From positions 868,001 to 932,000 of the forward strand of contig NZ_LR778301.1 in assembly GCF_902813185.1 (NCBI RefSeq): a stretch of DNA of 64,000 nt. The letters are read 5' to 3'. The notes under the pieces are model-generated. The model made no database searches and was not told the DNA's origin. It saw only the letters and a program-made list of their open reading frames with translations. Position numbers and translations under genes: made by a program. Every line of letters begins with the position of its first letter. Position 1 is the stretch's first letter. Below are positions 1 to 8,410 of the stretch, in pieces. Source of the DNA: Denitratisoma oestradiolicum. Its GTDB lineage: Bacteria > Pseudomonadota > Gammaproteobacteria > Burkholderiales > Rhodocyclaceae.

Positions 1-1
1 G

Positions 2-1069
2 GTGATGCAACTGCCCACCGGGGTGCTGGTGGATACCCTGGGCTGTCGCCGGGTGCTGGTCTGGGGCGGTGTGACGGCGGGGCTGGGTTCTCTCCTGCTG
101 GGGCTGGCCCCCAGCTTCGAGTGGGCCCTGGCGGGCCGCACCCTGGTCGGGCTGGGCGTATCGGTGGCCTTCATCGCCATGTTGAAACTGATTGCCACCG
201 ACTATGACGAGTCCCGTTTTGCCTCCATGGTGGGCCTGGGCATCCTGCTGGCCAACCTGGGCTCCGTGGCGGCTGGAGCCCCCCTGGCCTGGTTGGCCCA
301 GGCCATCGGTTGGCGCACGGTGTTCCTGGCCGTGGGGGGCCTTTCCCTGGCACTGGCGCTGCTGAGCCGATTCGGCATCCGTGAAGTACCGAGGGTCCGT
401 GGCGATCGAACCGTCTGGCTGGGGGGGCTGTGGCGAGTGATGAGCAATCGGGCCACCTGGCCAGGCTTCTTCGCCAACCTGGGTCTGGCAGGGGCTTTCT
501 TTGCGTTTGCAGGACTCTGGGCCGTGCCCTATCTGACCCAGGTGCATGGCATGGGCCGGGGGCTGGCATCGACCCATGTCAGTGTCTATTTCATCGGCTA
601 CGCCTGCGGCGCCGCGCTTTGGGGGCAGGTCTCCGACCGCCTGGGCAGGCGCCGGCCAGTGATGATCGGGGTTTCCGGCGCCCATGCCCTGCTCTGGTGG
701 GTCTGGCTGATGGGATCGCTGCCCCTGTGGGGCAGTCTCCTGTTGTGCTGTGCCCTGGGGCTGTGCTCGGCGGGCTTCACCCTGTCCTGGGCCTGCGCCA
801 AGGAAGTCAATCCGGTGGCCCTCTCGGGCATGGCCACGGGCCTGGTAAATGTGGGATGCTTCCTGGGGGCCAGTATCCTGCAACCCCTGTTCGGCTGGGT
901 GATGGACCTGGGCTGGCAGGGGGCCATTCTGAACGGCGCCCGGCTTTACAGCGCCGCCGACTACGCCAACGGCATCCGCCTGCTGGCCTTGGCGGCTCTG
1001 ATGGGTTGGTGCGCCACTTTTTTCATCCGCGAGACCCGCTGTCGCAACATTTCCGGAGAACTGAAATGA
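2..1069 (+). CDS. MFS transporter, 5'-truncated by window edge
   Basis: About 355 residues of a major facilitator superfamily permease. The frame is open to the window edge and begins at what looks like the second membrane helix (QLPTGVLVDTLGCRR is the usual MFS motif A between TM2 and TM3), so roughly the first 50 residues lie upstream. Hydrophobic helices follow to the C terminus, and a second loop motif (GQVSDRLGRRRP) marks the second six-helix half. The substrate cannot be read from the sequence. It lies directly upstream of the sirohydrochlorin chelatase gene, separated only by a tandem repeat. The family assignment is firm; the substrate is unknown. Confidence 0.88.
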   Translation: MMQLPTGVLVDTLGCRRVLVWGGVTAGLGSLLLGLAPSFEWALAGRTLVGLGVSVAFIAMLKLIATDYDESRFASMVGLGILLANLGSVAAGAPLAWLAQAIGWRTVFLAVGGLSLALALLSRFGIREVPRVRGDRTVWLGGLWRVMSNRATWPGFFANLGLAGAFFAFAGLWAVPYLTQVHGMGRGLASTHVSVYFIGYACGAALWGQVSDRLGRRRPVMIGVSGAHALLWWVWLMGSLPLWGSLLLCCALGLCSAGFTLSWACAKEVNPVALSGMATGLVNVGCFLGASILQPLFGWVMDLGWQGAILNGARLYSAADYANGIRLLALAALMGWCATFFIRETRCRNISGELK

Positions 1070-1223
1070 AACCACCCCCACGCTCGCTTCGCTCGCTGCC
1101 TCCCGAGGGGGTGTCAGTACGCTTGGGGCGGCCCGGCGCGTACTATGAAACCACCCCCACGCTCGCTCCGCCCGCTGCCCCCCGAGGGGGCGCCAGTACG
1201 CTTGGGACGGCCCGGCGCGTACT
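1066..1223. repeat. Tandem 79-bp repeat between MFS gene and cbiX
   Basis: Two tandem units of exactly 79 bp (1066-1144 and 1145-1223) with a few substitutions. Each begins ATGAAACCACC and ends GGCCCGGCGCGTACT. The first unit starts at the overlapping ATGA that ends the upstream gene, and cbiX starts ATGAAAGG at 1227 right after the second unit. The ATGAAA word is therefore present three times, as if the element had expanded an original stop/start overlap. Confidence 0.85.
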
Positions 1224-1226
1224 GGC

Positions 1227-1592
1227 ATGAAAGGCATCGTCCTGTTTGGTCACGGCGCCCGTAACGCGGAGTGGGTGGAACCCTTCCATCGCATCCGTGC
1301 CGCCATCCTAGCCCGAGTCCCGGAGGTGCCGGTGGAAATGGGTTTTCTGGAATTGATGCGCCCCACCTTCGCCGAGGCGGTGGATGGTCTGGTGGCACGG
1401 GGTGTGACGGAGATCGTGGTGGTGCCGGTGTTCATGGCGGCAGGTAGCCATGTGAAAAAGGATCTGCCCCTGATGGCAGCAGAAATCATGGAACGGCATC
1501 CGCAACTGGAAATCGCTATCGCTGCCGCCGTGGGGGAGTCGCCCCAGGTGATCGACGCCATGGCGACCTACATCCTCGGTGCGGCGGGGTGA
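1227..1592 (+). CDS. cbiX: CbiX/SirB-type sirohydrochlorin chelatase
   Basis: 121 residues, the size of the short single-domain CbiX(S) chelatases that insert Co or Fe into sirohydrochlorin. The N-terminal VLFGHGARN carries the catalytic His typical of the family, and VVPVFMAAGSHVKKDLP carries the second metal-binding His region. Cytoplasmic. Siroheme is the cofactor of the nitrite reductase NirB encoded at 15.7 kb, so a ferrochelatase role in siroheme synthesis is plausible, but a cobalt role cannot be excluded. The start ATG follows the 79-bp repeat. The gene converges with the chemoreceptor gene, leaving 7 bp between them. Confidence 0.87.
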   Translation: MKGIVLFGHGARNAEWVEPFHRIRAAILARVPEVPVEMGFLELMRPTFAEAVDGLVARGVTEIVVVPVFMAAGSHVKKDLPLMAAEIMERHPQLEIAIAAAVGESPQVIDAMATYILGAAG

Positions 1593-1599
1593 CAGTCCC

Positions 1600-2721
1600 C
1601 TAGAACAACTCGACGCTGTTGCCTTTGGCCGGTCTGGCTTCCGAGGGATTGTCCGAGAAGACTTCGAGGGCATGGAAGACTTCCTGACTGGCCTTGTCCA
1701 TGGCGTCCAGGATCGAGCTTGCCTGACCGATGTCCCGGTTTTTCAGGGCCGCGAAGAGGCGGCTGCCGCATTCATGAAAGCGGGTGTGGGGTGCTTCGAT
1801 GGCGCGGAAAGCCGAAGAGTGGCCCAGTTCGGCAGTATTGGCGTAGTACCACTGGCCCATTCGGCATTCCGTATGGCTGACGCAGTGTTTGTTCCCGTCT
1901 GCGCTCAGCAACTGGCGATAAATGCCGAGACGGAACATCGCGTGGTCCAGCTTGATCAGCAGGATCCAGGCCTTGTGGGCCGAGCCGGTGATTACGTTGC
2001 TGGTCTTGTCGAGGGATTGCTCCAGGGTGGTCAGGGACTGGCTGACATTGCCGCCGAAGCCGGCCAGTTCCTGGCCGCTCTCCGACATTTGTTGGACGTT
2101 GCTGTTGGCGCTGTCGATGCCGCCGCGGATCTCGTTCAGGATGTTGCCGATGTCCTTGGCTGCGATGGCGGACTTTTCCGCCAGTTTGCGCACTTCGTCG
2201 GCCACGACGGCGAAGCCCCGTCCCGCTTCCCCGGCCCGGGCCGCCTCGATGGCGGCGTTGAGGGCCAGCAGATTGGTCTGGTTGGCGATGTCCTTGATCA
2301 CGGTCAGGATGCCATCCACCGCTCCGGTTTGCTGGCCCAGGCGGGTGATGTCCGCGCCTATGCTTTCCGAGTTCCGGGTCATGGTTTTCACGCCGCTGGC
2401 GAAGGCTGCGGTGGATTCCTCGCCATAACCCGAGGCCATGGTGTCTTCCTGCAATGCGCGTTTTTCCGTCTGCAAGTGTTCGGAAATGTCGCTGGAGCAG
2501 CGCTGGATGACGGTCAGCATGTCCTCCAGACCGCCCAGGTGATCCGCCACGGTGCGATACCAGGCGCAAGCCGTCCTTTCCTTTTCCAGGGTGGCCTGGG
2601 TGCTGGCCTGTCCGGCCCGGGCCTCGGCCAGGTCGGCCTCCAGGCGGGCAATACGCTCCTGGAGCATTGCGATATCTATATCCTGGTGTTTGGGCTGGTG
2701 TGCGGAAAACAGGCCGAACAT
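1600..2721 (-). CDS. Soluble methyl-accepting chemotaxis protein with C-terminal CZB domain
   Basis: 373 residues with no membrane segment, so a cytoplasmic receptor. An N-terminal coiled coil (about residues 15-50) leads into the signalling hairpin, whose tip [20 protein letters not shown] is the conserved CheA/CheW-binding region. The C-terminal third matches the chemoreceptor zinc-binding (CZB) fold: His in LDHAMF, Cys in ECRMGQW, His in LGHSSAF and His in APHTRFHE are in the right order for the zinc ligands. Related soluble CZB receptors (TlpD type) sense zinc or oxidants such as HOCl. ATG at 2721 has a good Shine-Dalgarno (GGAG, 6-nt spacing). It is divergent from the RND operon; a functional link is possible but only inferred. 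Confidence 0.9.
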   Translation of the reverse strand: MFGLFSAHQPKHQDIDIAMLQERIARLEADLAEARAGQASTQATLEKERTACAWYRTVADHLGGLEDMLTVIQRCSSDISEHLQTEKRALQEDTMASGYGEESTAAFASGVKTMTRNSESIGADITRLGQQTGAVDGILTVIKDIANQTNLLALNAAIEAARAGEAGRGFAVVADEVRKLAEKSAIAAKDIGNILNEIRGGIDSANSNVQQMSESGQELAGFGGNVSQSLTTLEQSLDKTSNVITGSAHKAWILLIKLDHAMFRLGIYRQLLSADGNKHCVSHTECRMGQWYYANTAELGHSSAFRAIEAPHTRFHECGSRLFAALKNRDIGQASSILDAMDKASQEVFHALEVFSDNPSEARPAKGNSVELF

Positions 2722-2838
2722 GGAACACTCCTATGTATTTCGCCGGGAACCCGGGGTGGCGAATTATCCCAGAGTCCCACCGCGAAGACTATGACCATAT
2801 AAACATGACGGGAAATTGTGGAATGGACGGAGGTTTCC

Positions 2839-2868
2839 TTGAAAAATCACCGTATATAAGAATATACT
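2839..2868 (+). promoter_or_regulatory. Sigma-70-type promoter with overlapping palindromic operator for the RND operon
   Basis: A TTGAAA -35 (2839-2844) lies 18 bp before a TATACT -10 (2863-2868). A perfect 6-bp inverted repeat GTATAT-AAGA-ATATAC (2852-2867) covers the spacer and the -10 element, the position expected for a repressor operator. AT-rich palindromes of this size are typical of ArsR/SmtB-family repressors such as BigR/YgaV, whose regulons often include DUF2892 proteins like the one at 7334. No such repressor gene is in the window, so the regulator is inferred. Confidence 0.6.
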
Positions 2869-2899
2869 GATTTACCATTGAATCATGGAGAGTATGTCG

Positions 2900-3886
2900 A
2901 TGCGCTGGCTAGTCTTGTCGTTGTCGCTGCTGTGCGCCTTCCCGGCGGGGGCCGCACTCGTGTCGCCGCCTGTCACGGCTCTGGCCGAATTGCGGGAAGT
3001 GGATGCCGGCTATGCCGCCGAGGGCACCGTGGAAGCCGTGCGCCAGGCCATCGTAGCGGCCCAGGTGGCGGGGCGGGTAGTGGATCTGCCGGTGGATGCG
3101 GGGCAACGGGTGCGCCAGGGCCAGGTGCTGGCGCGGCTGGACAGCCGGGAGGCGGCCGAGGGCGTGGCCGCGGCCCAGGCCCAGTTCAAGCAGGCCCAGG
3201 CCCAGTACGAACGGACCCGGGATCTCCATGCCCGCCAGTTCGTCAGCCAGGCGGCCCTGGATCGGGCCGAGGCCGATTTCCGGGCGGCACGGGCCCAGGC
3301 CGGTGCCGCCGGGGCCGGTCTTTCCCACGGCACGGTGACATCTCCCCTGGCGGGCCTGGTGGGCCTGCGCCATGTGGAACTGGGGGAGATGGCCCAGCCC
3401 GGCCGCCCCCTGTTGACGGTGTTCGATCCCCGCAGCCTGCGGGTGGTGGCCAGCCTGCCCCAGCAGCATCTGGCGGAGGTGACCAAGGCGACCCGAGCGC
3501 GGGTGGAATTTCCCGAGACGGGGCGCTGGATCGACGGTGTCCGCTTTGAAGTGCTGCCCATGGCCGACCCCCAGACCCATGCCGCCACCGCCCGGGTGCT
3601 GTTGCCGGAAGGCGTCGAGGGCCTGGTGCCGGGACTGTTCGCCCGGGTTCATTTCGTTTCGGGGCGGGTCAGGAAACTCACCGTGCCACCCAGCGCGGTG
3701 GTGCGGCGGGGAGAGGTGACGGGCCTCTACGTGGTGGACGAGAAGGGCGGCCAGCGCCTGCGCCAGGTGCGCCTGGGAGAGCCTCTGGCCAATGGGGAAA
3801 GGGAAGTCCTGGCCGGCCTGCGGCCGGGGGAACGCTATGCCGTGGATGGCGCCCGGGCGACCCTGAATCGTGACGTGGTCCGCTGA
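2900..3886 (+). CDS. RND efflux periplasmic adaptor (membrane fusion protein)
   Basis: 328 residues. A cleavable signal peptide (MRWLVLSLSLLCAFPAGAAL) precedes a biotinyl-lipoyl-like half-motif (AAQVAGRVVDLPVDAGQRVRQGQVLARLD), an alpha-hairpin rich in Ala/Gln (about 85-140), the second lipoyl half (GTVTSPLAGLVGLRHVELGEM), and a beta-barrel ending GLFARVHFVSG. It bridges the inner-membrane pump to an outer-membrane channel. I chose ATG 2900 because GGAG at 2887 is 9 nt upstream; ATG 2885 and 2894 are in frame and possible. The pump gene follows after 10 bp. No outer-membrane factor gene is present nearby. Confidence 0.9.
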   Translation: MRWLVLSLSLLCAFPAGAALVSPPVTALAELREVDAGYAAEGTVEAVRQAIVAAQVAGRVVDLPVDAGQRVRQGQVLARLDSREAAEGVAAAQAQFKQAQAQYERTRDLHARQFVSQAALDRAEADFRAARAQAGAAGAGLSHGTVTSPLAGLVGLRHVELGEMAQPGRPLLTVFDPRSLRVVASLPQQHLAEVTKATRARVEFPETGRWIDGVRFEVLPMADPQTHAATARVLLPEGVEGLVPGLFARVHFVSGRVRKLTVPPSAVVRRGEVTGLYVVDEKGGQRLRQVRLGEPLANGEREVLAGLRPGERYAVDGARATLNRDVVR

Positions 3887-3896
3887 ATCGAATGCC

Positions 3897-6800
3897 ATGA
3901 GCGACGCCAATACCCCTCGCGCCATGGGTATTTCCGGCCGCATCGCCGGTTACTTCCTGGGCAATTCCCTGACCCCGCTGATCGCCCTGATCGCGCTGCT
4001 GCTGGGCCTCTTCGCCGTCCTGGTGACGCCCCGGGAGGAAGAGCCCCAGATCAACGTCACCATGGCCAACGTCTTCATTCCCTTTCCCGGCGCCTCGGCC
4101 AAGGATGTGGAAAGCCTCGTGGCGCGGCCGGCGGAGCAGGTGCTGTCGCGCATCTCCGGCATCGAGCATGTGTATTCCGTATCCCGTCCGGGCATGGCGG
4201 TGATCACCGTGCAGTACGAAGTGGGGCAGGACCCCACCCAGGCCCTGGTGCGCCTCTACGACACCATCCACTCCCACCGGGACTGGGTGTCTCCGAATCT
4301 TGGCGTCGGCGAGCCCATCATCAAGCCCAAGGGCATCGACGACGTGCCCATCGTCAGCCTCACCTTCTGGAGCCGCAATCCGGATCAGTCGGGCTTTGAC
4401 CTGCAACAGGTGGCCCGGGCGGCCGAGATCGAGTTCAAGCGCATCTCCGGCACCCGGGATGTCTACACCATCGGCGGCCCCGGCCACATGATCCGGGTGG
4501 TGATGGACGCCGACCGCATGAACGCCCACGGGGTGACCGCCCAGGATCTGAAGGCGGCCCTGCAACTGGCCAACGCCTCCCAGCCCGCCGGGCAACTGGT
4601 GGCCGGCAACCGGGAGGTGCTGGTGCAGACCGGCAGCTACATCGAATCCGCCGAGGACGTGAAACGCCTGGTGGTGGGGGTGAGCCGGAACCGGCCGGTG
4701 TTCATGGCCGACGTGGCCCAGGTGGTCGATGGTCCCAATCAGCCCTTCCAGTATGTCTGGCACGGCCTGGGCGGCGAGGAATATCCGGCGGTGACCCTGG
4801 CCGTCTCCAAGAAGCCCGGGGTCAATGCCGCCGACGTGGCCGCGGCGGTGATCGCCCGTGCCCACAGCCTGGGAGACACGGTGATCCCGCAAGGGGTCGA
4901 GTTCACCGTCACCCGGAATTACGGTGCGACGGCCACCGACAAGGCGCAAAAACTGATCGGCAAGCTGGTCTTCGCCACCACCTTCGTGGTGCTGCTGGTG
5001 TTCTTCGCCCTGGGCCGGCGGGAGGCGCTGATCGTCGGCGCCGCCGTGACCCTGACCCTGGCCGCGACGCTCTTTGCTTCCTGGGCCTGGGGCTTCACCC
5101 TGAACCGGGTGTCCCTGTTCGCCCTGATCTTTTCCATCGGCATCCTGGTGGACGATGCCATCGTGGTGGTGGAGAACATCCACCGCTGGCAGGGCCTGGA
5201 GTCGGGCACGCCGCTGGTGAAACTGATCCCCCGGGCGGTGGACGAGGTGGGCGGCCCCACCATCCTGGCCACCTTCACGGTGATCGCGGCCCTGCTGCCC
5301 ATGGCCTTCGTCACCGGCCTGATGGGGCCCTACATGAGCCCGATCCCGATCAATGCCTCCATGGGCATGTTCATCTCCCTGGCCATCGCCTTCGTGATCA
5401 CGCCCTGGCTGGCGCTGCGGCTGATGAAACCCGCCCACGCTCCCCTCCCACCCGGCGGGGGAGAGGGAAAAAATTCTCCGGCCCGCCTGGAAGCCTTCTT
5501 CCGCCGCACCCTGACACCTTTCCTGTGGGGCGCCGCTGCCCGGGCCGCCCGCCGCAGGCTCTGGATGGGGGTCGCCTTCGCCATCCTGGTTTCGGTAAGC
5601 CTCGGCCTGGTCAAGCTGGTGGTGCTGAAGATGCTGCCCTTCGACAACAAGAGCGAGTTCCAGGTGGTGCTGGACATGCCCGTGGGCACGCCCCTGGAGC
5701 AGACCGCCGGGGTGCTGCGGGAAATCTCTGCTCATTTGGCCACGGTGAAGGAGGTGCGTGACACCCAGAGCTACTCGGGCGCCGCCAGTCCCATCAACTT
5801 CAACGGTCTGGTGCGCCAGTACTATCTGCGGGCTGGGCCGGAGATGGGGGACATCCAGGTGAATCTGGTGGACAAGAGCCAGCGCTCCCGCAAGAGCCAC
5901 GACATCGCGGTTGGGGTGCGGGAAACGGTGGTAGCCATCGCCGCCCGCCACGGCGGCAATGCCAAGGTGGTGGAGGTGCCCCCCGGCCCGCCGGTGCTCT
6001 CGCCCATCGTGGCCGAGGTCTACGGCCCGGATTACGAAGGCCAGCTGGCGGTGGCAAAGGCCGTGCGCCAGGTCTTTGAGGGCACCGCCGACATCGTCGG
6101 CGTGGACGATACTGCCGACGAGGATGCGAAGAAGGTGCTGCTGCGGGTGGACCAGGCCAAGGCGGCCCTGATGGGCGTGGCCCAGCAGGACATCGTCGAG
6201 GTGGTGCGCCTGGGGCTCTCCGGCGAGGACGTGACGCCGGTCCATGACGGCGAATCCAAGTACGAGGTGCCGGTGCGGGTGGTGCTGCCGGCGGAACGCC
6301 AGGACTCCCTGGACCCGTTGCTCAAGCTGAGGGTGCGGGCCGATGCTGCCCATGGCGGCAGGCTGGTGCCGGTCTCCGAACTGGTGACGGCCCAGCCCAC
6401 TTTGCGCGACAAGACCCGCTTCCACAAGGATTTGCTGCCGGTGGTCTATGTCACCGCCGACATGGGGGGCCGTCTCGACTCGCCGCTGTACGGCATGTTC
6501 GACGCCCGCGGCAAGCTGAAGGATCTGGCCCTGCCCCAGGGCGGCCGCCTGGGCGAGTATTTCATCCGCCAGCCCGCCGACCCCTACGCCAGTTATGCCA
6601 TCAAGTGGGACGGCGAATGGCAGGTCACCTTTGAAACCTTCCGCGACATGGGCACTGCCTACGGCGTCGGCCTGATCCTGATCTATCTGCTGGTGGTAGC
6701 CCACTTCAGGAGCTATCTGGTGCCCCTGATCATCATGGCGCCGATCCCCCTCACCCTCATTGGCGTGATGCCGGGCCATGCCCTGTTCGGCGCCCAGTTC

Positions 6801-7124
6801 ACCGCCACTTCCATGATCGGCATGATCGCCCTGGCCGGCATCATCGTGCGCAACTCCATCCTGCTGGTGGATTTCATCCGCCAGCAGGTGGCTGGCGGCA
6901 TGGAGCTGGCCGAGGCGGTGGTGCAGTCCGCCGCGATCCGGGCCAAGCCCATCGTCCTGACGGGCCTGGCGGCCATGCTGGGGGCCCTGTTCATCCTTGA
7001 CGATCCGATCTTCAATGGGCTGGCCATCAGCCTGATCTTCGGCATTCTGGTCTCCACACTCTTGACCCTGGTGGTGATCCCGGTGCTGTACTACGCGGCC
7101 ATGCAGGGCCGTCCAACGACTTGA
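3897..7124 (+). CDS. RND-family efflux pump, inner-membrane proton antiporter
   Basis: 1075 residues, normal for an AcrB/HAE-type RND pump. TM1 (FLGNSLTPLIALIALLLGLF) is followed by the large periplasmic porter domain, then TM2-6 with the proton-relay Asp pair in GILVDDAIVVVENI, a second porter loop and TM8-12 (MIGMIALAGIIVRNSILLVDFI). It would form a trimer and export organic substrates or metals; the substrate is not readable. ATG 3897 lies 10 bp after the adaptor stop; a GTG at 3870 would overlap the adaptor and looks unnecessary. Unusual: around 5431-5485 the linker after the first helix bundle reads PLPPGGGEGKNS, encoded by a CTCCC...GGGGGAG inverted repeat resembling this genome's intergenic repeats. 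Confidence 0.93.
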   Translation: MSDANTPRAMGISGRIAGYFLGNSLTPLIALIALLLGLFAVLVTPREEEPQINVTMANVFIPFPGASAKDVESLVARPAEQVLSRISGIEHVYSVSRPGMAVITVQYEVGQDPTQALVRLYDTIHSHRDWVSPNLGVGEPIIKPKGIDDVPIVSLTFWSRNPDQSGFDLQQVARAAEIEFKRISGTRDVYTIGGPGHMIRVVMDADRMNAHGVTAQDLKAALQLANASQPAGQLVAGNREVLVQTGSYIESAEDVKRLVVGVSRNRPVFMADVAQVVDGPNQPFQYVWHGLGGEEYPAVTLAVSKKPGVNAADVAAAVIARAHSLGDTVIPQGVEFTVTRNYGATATDKAQKLIGKLVFATTFVVLLVFFALGRREALIVGAAVTLTLAATLFASWAWGFTLNRVSLFALIFSIGILVDDAIVVVENIHRWQGLESGTPLVKLIPRAVDEVGGPTILATFTVIAALLPMAFVTGLMGPYMSPIPINASMGMFISLAIAFVITPWLALRLMKPAHAPLPPGGGEGKNSPARLEAFFRRTLTPFLWGAAARAARRRLWMGVAFAILVSVSLGLVKLVVLKMLPFDNKSEFQVVLDMPVGTPLEQTAGVLREISAHLATVKEVRDTQSYSGAASPINFNGLVRQYYLRAGPEMGDIQVNLVDKSQRSRKSHDIAVGVRETVVAIAARHGGNAKVVEVPPGPPVLSPIVAEVYGPDYEGQLAVAKAVRQVFEGTADIVGVDDTADEDAKKVLLRVDQAKAALMGVAQQDIVEVVRLGLSGEDVTPVHDGESKYEVPVRVVLPAERQDSLDPLLKLRVRADAAHGGRLVPVSELVTAQPTLRDKTRFHKDLLPVVYVTADMGGRLDSPLYGMFDARGKLKDLALPQGGRLGEYFIRQPADPYASYAIKWDGEWQVTFETFRDMGTAYGVGLILIYLLVVAHFRSYLVPLIIMAPIPLTLIGVMPGHALFGAQFTATSMIGMIALAGIIVRNSILLVDFIRQQVAGGMELAEAVVQSAAIRAKPIVLTGLAAMLGALFILDDPIFNGLAISLIFGILVSTLLTLVVIPVLYYAAMQGRPTT

Positions 7125-7125
7125 A

Positions 7126-7284
7126 CCGGCCAAGCCGGAGCCCAACAAGGGAGGTTTCGATGAAGGGTGATGCCGCTCGGCCGGAAAAGCGCAAGAAGAC
7201 CCCCCCCCACCCCCTTCGACGGGCTCAGGACAGGCCAAGCTCCCCCACTCCGGGGGCGGTGACGGTATTGGCTCGCTACGCTCG
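7126..7284. repeat. Dispersed intergenic repeat, family B, copy 1
   Basis: About 160 bp beginning CCGGCCAAGCCGGAGCCCAA and ending GTATTGGCTCGCTACGCTCG. The same end sequences and internal blocks recur in the same orientation at 34262-34390. It fills the gap between the RND pump and the DUF2892 gene; no coding potential is apparent. The central part is a C-run/G-run inverted repeat that could act as a hairpin in mRNA. Confidence 0.75.
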
Positions 7285-7333
7285 TAGGTTTGACTTGTCT
7301 TTCCGATCCACCATTTCACATTAAGGAGCAATC

Positions 7334-7561
7334 ATGAACACCGAACGCCTGATCCGCATCTTTGCCGGCGCCTTCATCCTGATTTCCCTGACCCTGGCCC
7401 ATCTCTACGGCCAGGCCGACCTGTCAAAACTGTCCTGGCTCTGGTTCACCGTCTTCGTCGGCGCCAACCTGTTCCAGAGCGGCTTCACCTGCTTCTGCCC
7501 CCTGGAGATGATCCTGCTCAAGCTGGGGGTGCCCAGGGGTTCCTCCGGCCAGTGCAAGTGA
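7334..7561 (+). CDS. DUF2892 (YgaP-like) small inner-membrane protein
   Basis: 75 residues with two hydrophobic helices (about 7-25 and 34-52) and a C-terminal GFTCFCPLEMILLKLGV containing two cysteines. This matches the DUF2892 family, the membrane anchor found alone or fused to rhodanese in YgaP. Stand-alone members commonly end RND adaptor-pump operons controlled by BigR/ArsR-type repressors. Start ATG has a strong AAGGAG 7 nt upstream. It is probably the third gene of the efflux operon, although the family-B repeat separates it from the pump by 209 bp. Molecular function is unknown. Confidence 0.85.
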   Translation: MNTERLIRIFAGAFILISLTLAHLYGQADLSKLSWLWFTVFVGANLFQSGFTCFCPLEMILLKLGVPRGSSGQCK

Positions 7562-7589
7562 TGGCCTGATCTTTACCCTCGAGTAGCGG

Positions 7590-7616
7590 CATGGTCCTTG
7601 CTGAAGCAAGGCCATG
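7590..7616 (+). promoter_or_regulatory. Hairpin covering the nasT start codon
   Basis: CATGG-T-CCTTGC, loop TGAA, GCAAGG-CCATG: eleven base pairs with one bulged T. The 3' arm contains both the AAGG in front of the gene and its ATG (7614-7616). In mRNA this would hide the translation start; as DNA it could also be a weak terminator for the preceding gene, though no T-run follows. Role inferred. Confidence 0.45.
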
Positions 7617-8189
7617 TTGCGTGTTCTGGTCATAGACGAATCCCAGGAGCGAGCCGGCGAGCTATGCGCGGGCCTGGCTCTCTCCGGCTATCAGGTGGTG
7701 GCCCTGTTGCCTTCATCGGCCGATCTCCACGACCGGGTGGAGGCCATCTCTCCCGACGTGATTCTGATCCAGACCGACTCCCCCTCCCGGGACACCCTGG
7801 AGCATCTGGCCATGCTCAACGCGGACCTGCCCCGGCCCGTGGTGATGTTTGCCAAGGATCACAACAGTCGTCAGATTCGCCGGGCCATCAAGGCCGGGGT
7901 CTCCGCCTATGTGGTGGATGGCCTGGCCACCCATCGTCTGCAGCCGGTGATCGAAGTGGCCATTGCCCGTTTCGAGGAGCACCTGCAACTGCGTACGGAA
8001 CGGGACCGAGCTACCCGCAAGCTGGCTGACCGGGTGGTGATCGACCGGGCCAAGGGCGTGCTGATGAAGGCCCGTGGCTTCGACGAGGAGGGCGCCTACC
8101 AGGCCCTGCGCAAGATGGCCATGGACCGGGGCCAGCCCCTGCGCGACGTGGCCGCCAATGTGCTGGAGATGGCGCAACTGCTGCTCTGA
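7614..8189 (+). CDS. nasT: NasT-type response regulator with ANTAR RNA-binding domain
   Basis: 191 residues. An N-terminal receiver-like domain (VLVIDESQERAG, then SPDVILIQTDSPSRDTLE) is followed by a coiled linker and the ANTAR domain (about 130-190: ADRVVIDRAKGVLMKARGFDEEGAYQALRKMAM). ANTAR proteins bind paired hexaloop hairpins in leader RNA and prevent transcription termination. NasT acts on nitrate-assimilation operons and is normally held inactive by the nitrate sensor NasS. The next gene's leader has exactly such hairpins at 8411-8457. A nasS gene is not adjacent, which is unusual. Cytoplasmic. Confidence 0.92.
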   Translation: MLRVLVIDESQERAGELCAGLALSGYQVVALLPSSADLHDRVEAISPDVILIQTDSPSRDTLEHLAMLNADLPRPVVMFAKDHNSRQIRRAIKAGVSAYVVDGLATHRLQPVIEVAIARFEEHLQLRTERDRATRKLADRVVIDRAKGVLMKARGFDEEGAYQALRKMAMDRGQPLRDVAANVLEMAQLLL

Positions 8190-8278
8190 CGCGCCAGGCC
8201 GCACTCTTCGCATCTTCGCAGCGTCCTGTTTTCACAGCGCATGTCGCTCCTCCGCCACCTAGAGGGATGAGGCAGGCG

Positions 8279-8329
8279 GGACCACCCTGGATGGTGCGGT
8301 CCATAAGGTTTTTGCACCGGCTCTGTGCA
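8279..8329 (+). promoter_or_regulatory. NtrC-like enhancer sites upstream of nrtA
   Basis: TGCACCGGCTCTGTGCA at 8313-8329 matches the NtrC consensus TGCACC-N5-GGTGCA with one mismatch. A second imperfect palindrome, GGACCACC...GGTGCGGTCC (8279-8302), is a weaker candidate. They lie about 55-120 bp upstream of the sigma-54 promoter, the usual enhancer distance. Confidence 0.75.
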
Positions 8330-8381
8330 TGATTGCCCCTCGATCCAGTCTTGTTCCCGCTATTTAGCCGGAAACAGAACT

Positions 8382-8397
8382 TGGCACAGGCTTTGCT
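8382..8397 (+). promoter_or_regulatory. Sigma-54 (-24/-12) promoter of nrtA
   Basis: TGGCACAGGCTTTGCT has GG (8383-8384) and GC (8395-8396) separated by exactly 10 nt, an almost perfect RpoN site. Transcription would start near 8408, placing the ANTAR hairpins at the very 5' end of the RNA. Confidence 0.85.
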
Positions 8398-8410
8398 GAA
8401 TGGATATCGA

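Noticed and set aside
3678..7331. Very long antisense open frame (over 1200 codons) opposite the RND pump
   Set aside because: His/Gly/Gln-rich sequence typical of the complement of GC-rich genes; the plus strand encodes a complete RND pump with all motifs.
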